From assembly GCA_027483795.1 (NCBI GenBank), contig JAIXTT010000014.1, positions 16,870 through 80,869 on the forward strand: DNA of 64,000 nucleotides, read 5' to 3'. Position numbers and translations under genes: made by a program. Shown here in pieces: positions 17,150 to 24,005 of the stretch. The notes under the pieces were generated by a model. It saw only the letters and a list, made by a program, of their open reading frames with translations, was not told the origin of the DNA and did no database searches. Origin of the DNA: Hyphomicrobiales bacterium. GTDB lineage: Bacteria; Pseudomonadota; Alphaproteobacteria; Rhizobiales; Beijerinckiaceae. Within the stretch, counting starts at the first letter, position 1; each line of letters opens with the position of its first letter.

Positions 17150-19308
17150 CCTCCTCTTCCGCGATAAGCCGAGACGCTTCCGGCGAGGCGACGGATCGGG
17201 CGGCGCCGCCGGCACTTCCACCGGAAGCGCGTCTCGAAATGCCCGCGCAGTCGCTGTCCCGGTTCGACCGCAGCAAGGCGCGACGGCCCGCAAGCTCGCG
17301 CCCGCCATACTTCGCGCGGCTCTTCGTCTACGGCGGCGCGCTCGGGCTGACCGCATGGGGCGCCCACGAGATGTACGGCGTCGTCTCGGTCTCCGGCGTC
17401 ACCTTCCTGCAGTGGCTCCTGCTGATCCTCTTCACGATCAATTTTTCCTGGATCGCGCTGGCTTTCACCAGTGCCGTCCTCGGATTCCTCGTCCTTGCGA
17501 GAAACCCGCAGGCCCCGCCTCTGCCGACCGAACTGAAGACGCGCACGGCGCTCGTCATGCCCGTCTACAACGAGGCCACGAACCGAACCTTCGCCGCCCT
17601 GCAGGCGATGATCGAGGAGGTCGAGGCGACGGGCCTCGTCCACGCCTTCGACGTCTTCGTCCTGTCCGACACGACGAACCCGGACGTCTGGATCGCGGAG
17701 GAACGGGCCTTTCTCGCGATGCGCGAACGCCTCGGTGACAGGGCCCGCGTCTTTTATCGCCACCGCCCCAAGAACATCGGCCGGAAATCCGGAAACATCG
17801 AGGATTTCGTCACCCGCTGGGGCGGCGCCTACGACCACATGCTGGTGCTCGACGCCGACAGCGTGATGACGGGCGCCTGCATCGTCCGCCTCGCTGCAGC
17901 CATGGAGGCGGATCCGGAGGCCGGGATCATTCAGACCCTGCCGCTGATCATCAACCGCAACACGCTGTTCGCGCGTCTGCAGCAGTTCGCGGCCCGGATC
18001 TACGGCCCCGTCATCGCGACGGGGCTCGCCGCATGGTCCGGGCGCGAGGGAAACTACTGGGGCCACAACGCCGTCATCCGCACCGCGGCCTTCGCCGCCC
18101 ATGCGGGCCTGCCCACGCTCTCCGGCAAGCCGCCCTTCGGCGGGCACATCCTGAGCCACGACTTCGTCGAGGCGGCGTTGATCCGGCGTGCGGGCTACAC
18201 GGTCTACATGTTGCCCGAACTCACGGGCAGCTATGAGGAAAGCCCGCCCTCGCTGATCGACCTTTCGGTGCGCGACCGCCGCTGGTGCCAAGGCAATCTG
18301 CAGCATGTCCGCGTGATCGGCGCGAAAGGGCTCACATGGCCCACCCGCCAGCACTTCGCGACCGGAATCATGGGCTATCTCGCCTCGCCCTTCTGGTTCG
18401 GCCAGCTGCTCGTCGGCATCGTGCTCGTCCTGCAGACGCGCTATGTGCGGCCCGAATATTTCACCAAGGAGTTCTCGCTCTTTCCGGCATGGCCGCGCTT
18501 CGATGCGGAGCGTGCGCTCCAACTGTTCGCCGTGACCATGGCGATCCTGCTCGCACCGAAGCTGTTCGGGCTCCTGCTGACGCTGTTTCGGCGCAACGAG
18601 CGCATCGCTTGCGGCGGAGGACTGAAACTGACGCTTTCGGCCCTGATCGAGATCATCGCCTCGGCGCTGATCGCACCGATCATGATGCTGATCCAGTCGG
18701 GCGCCGTGATGCATATCGTGTTGGGACGCGATACCGGCTGGAACCCGCAGCGCCGTGACGACGGATCGATCCCCGTCGCGGACATCGTGCGCCGGCATCG
18801 CTCGCATGTCGCGATGGGCGTTCTCGCGGGCGTCTCCGCCTTCATGATCGCACCGTCGCTCGCGGGCTGGATGTCGCCCACGATCGTCGGCCTCGTCCTG
18901 GCGATCCCGATCTCCGCGGCCTCCGCGAGCCTCGCGCTCGGCATGGCCCTGCGCCGCCGGGGCCTTCTCCTGACGCCCGAAGAGACGAGCCCGCCGCCGG
19001 TGGTCGTCCGTTCGAACGCGCTCGCGAAGGAGCTCGAAAAGCTCGGCTTCGACGATGCGGACGGACTGCGGCTGCTCCGTGAGGACGAAGCCCTCCGGGC
19101 GGCTCATATCGAAATGCTCCCGCACGCGGCCCGCCGAAAGCGCGGCGAGGTGGATACCGAACGCGCCGTCGCGGAAGCGAAGCTCGCCGACGCCCTCTCC
19201 TTCGATGATGCCCGCGCTTGGCTGAAGCCGAAGGAAACGATGGTGGTGATGGGCGATCGCGCCCTGCTGCACGTCATTGCCGGACTGCCGGAGGAAGCGG
19301 CCTCCTGA
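17146..19308 (+). CDS. opgH: Glucans biosynthesis glucosyltransferase H
   Basis: 720 residues, a membrane GT2 enzyme that polymerises glucose from UDP-glucose into osmoregulated periplasmic glucan. Hydrophobic segments flank the catalytic domain. Catalytic motifs are LVLDADSVMT (DxD-type), ILSHDFVEAALIRRAGY and VRDRRWCQGNLQH (the Q/RxxRW-like motif). The last 150 residues are a cytosolic helical tail after ALRRRGLLL. The ATG at 17146 gives the ATGA overlap with opgG; the ATG at 17137 is an alternative. Confidence 0.93.
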   Translation: MTSSSAISRDASGEATDRAAPPALPPEARLEMPAQSLSRFDRSKARRPASSRPPYFARLFVYGGALGLTAWGAHEMYGVVSVSGVTFLQWLLLILFTINFSWIALAFTSAVLGFLVLARNPQAPPLPTELKTRTALVMPVYNEATNRTFAALQAMIEEVEATGLVHAFDVFVLSDTTNPDVWIAEERAFLAMRERLGDRARVFYRHRPKNIGRKSGNIEDFVTRWGGAYDHMLVLDADSVMTGACIVRLAAAMEADPEAGIIQTLPLIINRNTLFARLQQFAARIYGPVIATGLAAWSGREGNYWGHNAVIRTAAFAAHAGLPTLSGKPPFGGHILSHDFVEAALIRRAGYTVYMLPELTGSYEESPPSLIDLSVRDRRWCQGNLQHVRVIGAKGLTWPTRQHFATGIMGYLASPFWFGQLLVGIVLVLQTRYVRPEYFTKEFSLFPAWPRFDAERALQLFAVTMAILLAPKLFGLLLTLFRRNERIACGGGLKLTLSALIEIIASALIAPIMMLIQSGAVMHIVLGRDTGWNPQRRDDGSIPVADIVRRHRSHVAMGVLAGVSAFMIAPSLAGWMSPTIVGLVLAIPISAASASLALGMALRRRGLLLTPEETSPPPVVVRSNALAKELEKLGFDDADGLRLLREDEALRAAHIEMLPHAARRKRGEVDTERAVAEAKLADALSFDDARAWLKPKETMVVMGDRALLHVIAGLPEEAAS

Positions 19309-19426
19309 GGTCGGGCAGCACCATCGGCTTGCGCGCACTTGACCCCCGCCGGTGGGCGCATTAGGCAGGGCGCGCTCCTCGGAGCCGTCCTCACGGACGC
19401 TGGAACCGCCCTCGTCGCGCGGTCCG

Positions 19427-19501
19427 GGGCCGGTAGCTCAGCGGTAGAGCACGTGACTTTTAATCATGTGGTCGAGGGTTCGATCCCCTCCCGGCTCACC
19501 A
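19427..19501 (+). tRNA. tRNA-Lys (anticodon TTT)
   Basis: 75-nt cloverleaf with CCA encoded. The 7-bp acceptor stem is GGGCCGG with CCGGCTC (one G-U), the D arm starts TAGCTCAGCGGTAGAGC, and the anticodon stem CGTGA/TCATG holds the loop CTTTTAA with anticodon TTT. The T arm is GAGGG-TTCGATC-CCCTC. It stands alone between opgH and a GNAT gene. No integrase or duplicated tRNA 3' end is visible beside it. Confidence 0.95.
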
Positions 19502-19592
19502 CTTCATCCCGCATGCGCGACGAACGTTCGGTTTGCCGCCCGCAAGGGCTCATGCTTCGCTCTTCCGCGACCATCGAAGGAGCTTCGCGTCG

Positions 19593-20123
19593 ATGACCGC
19601 CTGCAGGGTCGAACCCGTCGACGCCCCGGAAGCGCTGCGGCTCGCGCCGCAACTGGCCGAGATTCTCCGCGCCTGCGTCGCGGACGGCGCATCCGTGAGC
19701 TTCATGGACCCGCTCGCCCCCGAACGCGCCCTCGCCTTCTGGACCGCAACGGCAAAGGCCGCGGCGCGGAAGGAGCGCATTCTCCTCGTCGCCTTCTCCG
19801 CGGACGGCGAGGCGATCGGAACGGTTCAGCTCGTCCTCGCGATGCCGGAGAACCAACCGCACCGCGCCGACGTCTCGAAGCTTCTGGTGCATCCCGATCA
19901 TCGTAGAGCGGGCGCGGGCGAAGCCCTGATGCGCGCCGTCGAAAGGGCGGCCGCCGCGGCGGGCCGAACTCTGCTCGTTCTCGACACGGCGAGCGCGGCG
20001 GCGGACCGCCTTTACCGCCGCCTCGGCTGGACATGCGCCGGCCGCATTCCGGAATATGCGCTGAATCCGGACGGCTCACCCACGCACACGGACATCTTCT
20101 GGAAGCGTGTCGACATTCCTTGA
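19593..20123 (+). CDS. GNAT-family N-acetyltransferase
   Basis: 176 residues from the ATG at 19593, with AAGGAG upstream. The GNAT core is clear: a beta-strand giving VQLVLAMPENQPHRADVSKLLVHPDHRRAGAGEALMRAVE, where the R/Q-x-x-G-x-G/A acetyl-CoA loop is RRAGAGEAL, then LLVLDTASAAADRLYRRLGWTCAGRIPEYAL. Family members transfer acetyl groups to small-molecule or protein amines. The ending (GSPTHTDIFWKRV) resembles a common GNAT subgroup of unknown substrate. It stands alone beside tRNA-Lys and converges with the pyruvate carboxylase gene. Confidence 0.88.
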   Translation: MTACRVEPVDAPEALRLAPQLAEILRACVADGASVSFMDPLAPERALAFWTATAKAAARKERILLVAFSADGEAIGTVQLVLAMPENQPHRADVSKLLVHPDHRRAGAGEALMRAVERAAAAAGRTLLVLDTASAAADRLYRRLGWTCAGRIPEYALNPDGSPTHTDIFWKRVDIP

Positions 20124-20331
20124 CCGCCGGCGACCCCGTACCCGCACCGCCTCCGGCGCGGGTCATGGTATCGATGAGCGCATCGGGCTCCTCGCGGAGC
20201 AAGGGAAGCTTCGGTCCCCAAGGCGAAAGAACCGGGCGTCATGGCCCGTCGGCCACTTCCGTCGACGTCGGATATGAAAAGGGCGAAACGAGACGGCCGC
20301 GCGACGAGGTCGCCGCGACCATCCGCGACGA

Positions 20332-23300
20332 TCATTCGAGACAGGCCAACAGATCCTTGGAATCCACGCGCTCACCGGTCGCGACGACGATTCTGGAAAC
20401 GACGCCGTCTCTTTCGGCTCTCACGGCCGTCTCCATCTTCATGGCTTCCATCGTCAGGATCATGTCGCCGGCTTTCACCGACTGACCGACCGAGACGGCG
20501 ATATCGGCCACGACGCCGGGTATCGGCGCCCCGATTTGGCGCAGGTCGGCAGGGTCCGCCTTTGCACGCGTCTCCGACGAAACGGCCGCGGTCCGGTTCC
20601 TGACGGTGATCGAACGCGGCTGACCGTTGACCTCGAAGAACACCTCGTTCTTTCCGGAAACGTCGGTCTGACCGATGCCGATGAGACGGATCAGGAGCCT
20701 TTTCCCCCGCTCGATTTCGACCTCGGTCTCTTCTCCCTCGCGCAGCCCCCAGAAGAACACCCTCGTCGAAAGGACGTCGACCGGGCCGTATTTCTGCCTG
20801 TTGGCCTCGAAATCGGCGAACACCTTGGGATACATCAGCCACGAAGCCAGATCGTCCGGACCGAGCAGGCGACCGACGGTTTCGGCGCCTTTCTGCGCTT
20901 CTTCATCGAGATCGATGGCCGCCAGAAGCGAGCCGGGCCGATCGCCGAGAGGCCGTTTTCCCTTCAGAGCCTTCCGAACCAGGATTTCCGGCCATCCCCC
21001 GTCGGCGACGCCGAGACCGCCTTGAAGCATGTCGACGACGGATGCAGGGAACGCGATCTCACGCTCGGGATCGAGGACGTCCGCTTCCGACAAGCCCTGC
21101 GAAACCATCATCAACGCCATGTCGCCGACGACCTTGGACGACGGCGTAACCTTGACGATGTCCCCGAAAAGGCGGTTCGCCGCTGCATAAGCGTCCGAAA
21201 TGTCGGCCCAACGATCCTCGAGACGGAGAGACTTCGCCTGCTCCTTCAGATTGGTGATTTGCCCGCCCGGCATCTCATGAACGTAAACGTCGGAGGATCC
21301 CGCCCGGATCTCGTTCTCGAAAGGCGCGTATCCCTTTCGGACGTCTTCCCAATAGGCCGAAATCCGACGGATCGCGGAGGGATCGAGCCCGGTATCGAGC
21401 TCGGTCCCCCGCAATGCGGCCACGACGGCGCCGAGGCAGGGTTGAGACGTCGCACCCGACATCGCGTCCATCGCGAGATCGACGATCGCCGCTCCGCTCT
21501 CCGCGGCGGCGAGAACGGCGGCCGCGCCGATCCCCGGAGTGTCGTGCGTGTGGAAATGGATCGGCAGGCCGACCTCGTTCCTCAAAGTGGATACGAGGAT
21601 CCGTGCGGCGGCCGGCTTGACCAACCCCGCCATGTCCTTGATGCAAAGAATGTGGCACCCCGCGCGCTCGAGCTCCCGCGCCCGCGCGACGTAATAAGCG
21701 AGGTCGTATTTGGAACGGGAGGGATCGAGAAGATCTCCCGTATAGCAGATCGCGCCCTCGGCGATCTTGCCCGCCTCGCGGACCGCGTCGATCGCGACGC
21801 GCATGTTCTCCGGCCAATTGAGGCAATCGAAGATGCGGAAAACGTCGATGCCCTGAGCCGCTCGGCCGATGAAGTATCGGACGACGTTGTCGGGATAATT
21901 GGTGTAGCCGACCCCGTTGGCGCCGCGCAGAAGCATCTGCGTCATCACGTTCGGGAGCTGCGCCCTGATCTCGTGGAGGCGATCCCACGGATCTTCGACG
22001 AGGAAGCGCATCGTGGTGTCGGTCACGAGCGGGCCGGAGCGCGCGTGCAGATGCGCGACCACGCCTTCCGGTCCGTCGCGTTCGAGCACCTGCCGCATCC
22101 CCTCGGGCACGGACCCGCCGAAGCGGGGCGGCTCGGGTTCCCGGAGAGCGACGGCGACCTTCGGCCGGTCCGTAAGCTCGGGATGGCCGTTCAAGCTCAC
22201 GTCGGCGATGTAGCGCAACAGGCGGGTGGCTCGGTCCCTCTTCCTCGGCAGCTCGAACAGCTCGGGCGTTTCGTCGATGAACCGCGTCGTATAGGCCGCC
22301 GTCCTGAACAGCGGGTGAGCGATCAGGTTTTCGAGAAAGGCGAGATTGGTCGCGACGCCGCGGATCCGGTACTCGCGCAGAGCGCGATCCATGCGCGCCA
22401 TCGCCTCGTCCGGAGTCTGCGCCCACGCCGTGAGTTTTTCGAGCAGCGGGTCATAGAACCGCGTGATCACCGCACCCGAATAGGCGGTACCGCCGTCGAT
22501 CCGAATGCCGAAGCCCGTCGCTCCGCGATAGGCGGTGATCCGGCCGTAATCCGGGATGAAATTCTCTTCGGGGTTTTCGGTCGTGATCCGACATTGGATC
22601 GCATGGCCCTGAAGCCGGATCGCGTCTTGTTCGGGAACGCCGGTCTCGTCCGGAACGCCGATCCGCCCGCCCTCGGCGATCCGGATCTGCGCCTTCACGA
22701 TGTCGATTCCGGTGACCTGCTCGGTCACCGTATGCTCGACCTGGATGCGCGGATTGACCTCGATGAAATAGAACAGTCCCGTATCCGCATCCATCAGGAA
22801 CTCGACCGTCCCCGCACCGCGGTAATCGGACGCGCGGGCGATGGCGAGAGCGGACGCGCAGAGCGCGGCCCGCGTTTCGTCGTCGAGATAGGGTGCCGGC
22901 GCCCGCTCGATGATCTTCTGATTGCGCCGTTGAACCGTGCAATCACGCTCGAACAGATGCACGATCGACCCGTGCGCGTCGCCGAGGATCTGCACTTCGA
23001 CGTGCCGGGCCCTCCGGACCAGCTTTTCCAGATAGACTTCGTCCTTTCCGAAGGCGGCTTTGGCCTCGCGCCTCGCCACGTCGAATTCGGCACGAAGCGT
23101 CCGCTCGTCGGCGAGGGCGCGCATTCCGCGTCCGCCGCCTCCCCATGAGGCCTTGAGCATCAGCGGAAAGCCGATCTCGCGCGCGATCGGAAGAGCCTCC
23201 TCGATGTCGGCGGGGAGAGGAGCGCTGGCGGGCATCACCGGAACGCCCGCGGATCGGGCCAGTTCGCGCGCGCTCACCTTGTTGCCCAGAACGCGCATCG

Positions 23301-23634
23301 TTTCCGGAGACGGTCCGATGAAGACGAGCCCGTTCTCGGCACAAGCCTCCGCGAATTCCGGGCTCTCCGAAAGAAGGCCGTACCCGGGATGGACGGCGTC
23401 CGCGCCCGTCTCGAGGGCGACCCGGATAATCTCTTCGATCGAAAGATAGGCCGCCACCGGACCGAGCCCCTTGCCGATCGGATGGGCCTCGTCGGCCTTG
23501 AAGCGGTGCAGCGAAAGCCGGTCCTCTTCCGCATAGACGGCGACCGTGGAAATCCCCAGTTCCGTGGCCGCCCGGAAAATCCGGATCGCGATCTCGGAAC
23601 GATTGGCGACCAAGATGCGCTTGACGGCTTTCAT
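20332..23634 (-). CDS. pyc: Pyruvate carboxylase with internal deletion in the carboxyltransferase domain
   Basis: 1100 residues, against about 1150 in the family. The biotin carboxylase part is intact (ILVANRSEIAIRIFRAA, GGGGRGM, EVNPRIQVEHTVTE). The carboxyltransferase part keeps LLRGANGVGYTNYPDN, the carbamylated-lysine segment CIKDMAGL, metal histidines HFHTHDT and TPSSKVVGD. The biotinyl domain ends with MEAMKMET. However, at residues 538-544 the sequence goes from DTTMR straight to FLVEDPW: the expected stretch starting DAHQSLLATR and ending GGATFDVAMR (about 47 residues) is absent with the frame kept. That stretch carries the metal-binding Asp next to Arg and a catalytic Gln. Anaplerotic activity is therefore doubtful. 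Start ATG follows GGGGAAG. Confidence 0.92.
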   Translation of the reverse strand: MKAVKRILVANRSEIAIRIFRAATELGISTVAVYAEEDRLSLHRFKADEAHPIGKGLGPVAAYLSIEEIIRVALETGADAVHPGYGLLSESPEFAEACAENGLVFIGPSPETMRVLGNKVSARELARSAGVPVMPASAPLPADIEEALPIAREIGFPLMLKASWGGGGRGMRALADERTLRAEFDVARREAKAAFGKDEVYLEKLVRRARHVEVQILGDAHGSIVHLFERDCTVQRRNQKIIERAPAPYLDDETRAALCASALAIARASDYRGAGTVEFLMDADTGLFYFIEVNPRIQVEHTVTEQVTGIDIVKAQIRIAEGGRIGVPDETGVPEQDAIRLQGHAIQCRITTENPEENFIPDYGRITAYRGATGFGIRIDGGTAYSGAVITRFYDPLLEKLTAWAQTPDEAMARMDRALREYRIRGVATNLAFLENLIAHPLFRTAAYTTRFIDETPELFELPRKRDRATRLLRYIADVSLNGHPELTDRPKVAVALREPEPPRFGGSVPEGMRQVLERDGPEGVVAHLHARSGPLVTDTTMRFLVEDPWDRLHEIRAQLPNVMTQMLLRGANGVGYTNYPDNVVRYFIGRAAQGIDVFRIFDCLNWPENMRVAIDAVREAGKIAEGAICYTGDLLDPSRSKYDLAYYVARARELERAGCHILCIKDMAGLVKPAAARILVSTLRNEVGLPIHFHTHDTPGIGAAAVLAAAESGAAIVDLAMDAMSGATSQPCLGAVVAALRGTELDTGLDPSAIRRISAYWEDVRKGYAPFENEIRAGSSDVYVHEMPGGQITNLKEQAKSLRLEDRWADISDAYAAANRLFGDIVKVTPSSKVVGDMALMMVSQGLSEADVLDPEREIAFPASVVDMLQGGLGVADGGWPEILVRKALKGKRPLGDRPGSLLAAIDLDEEAQKGAETVGRLLGPDDLASWLMYPKVFADFEANRQKYGPVDVLSTRVFFWGLREGEETEVEIERGKRLLIRLIGIGQTDVSGKNEVFFEVNGQPRSITVRNRTAAVSSETRAKADPADLRQIGAPIPGVVADIAVSVGQSVKAGDMILTMEAMKMETAVRAERDGVVSRIVVATGERVDSKDLLACLE

Positions 23635-23937
23635 AGGCTTCCCCGATCAGACTTTCGTCGAGGTCCTTGCATCAAGAAACAAGCGCCGACAATCAACCTA
23701 GAGTTGTTTCTTTTCTTTCTCTGGCGATCTTGCTCATCTTTCAATGAGTGATGTGTTGTACATTATCGATATATCGAAAACAAAAAATTATTATGAAATC
23801 GATGTGAATTTTTATTGCTATTACGTAAACTTTTTAATTCATCAATTCCGTTTTTCGTCCATTCATCCTCGCATTTCAATTATTGATTACTTCGCAAACT
23901 CGTATCTTGACCGCTGCCTACTCGTCGAGCCTCAACG
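23635..23937. other. AT-rich intergenic segment upstream of pyc
   Basis: From about 23700 to 23900 the composition falls sharply to AT-rich, unlike the flanking genes. It contains a perfect 12-bp palindrome TCGATATATCGA at 23766-23777. A 67-codon open frame crosses it, but its composition and lack of a ribosome site argue against a gene. It must hold the pyc promoter and may mark the edge of the RTX island. Confidence 0.6.
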
Positions 23938-23971
23938 AAAAAAGTGATCCGCCGGGTTCCGGCGGATCACT
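23938..23971 (-). terminator. Rho-independent terminator of the RTX gene
   Basis: Perfect 13-bp stem AGTGATCCGCCGG/CCGGCGGATCACT with a 3-nt loop, preceded on the plus strand by AAAAAA, i.e. followed by a U-tract for minus-strand transcripts. It lies 35 bp beyond the stop codon of the RTX gene. Confidence 0.9.
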
Positions 23972-24005
23972 CGCAATGACGAACGTCAACTGTACGTCGT
24001 ACTCA

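Noticed and set aside
15419..17356. 645-codon minus-strand frame over opgG
   Set aside because: Shadow frame of a high-GC gene; the plus strand encodes an unmistakable OpgG-family protein.
19427..19501. tRNA-Lys as attachment site of a genomic island
   Set aside because: No duplicated tRNA 3' end and no integrase within the window; the RTX island begins 4 kb away.
23744..23947. 67-codon AT-rich open frame beside pyc
   Set aside because: No ribosome site, amino-acid composition simply reflects AT-rich DNA, and it overlaps the RTX terminator.
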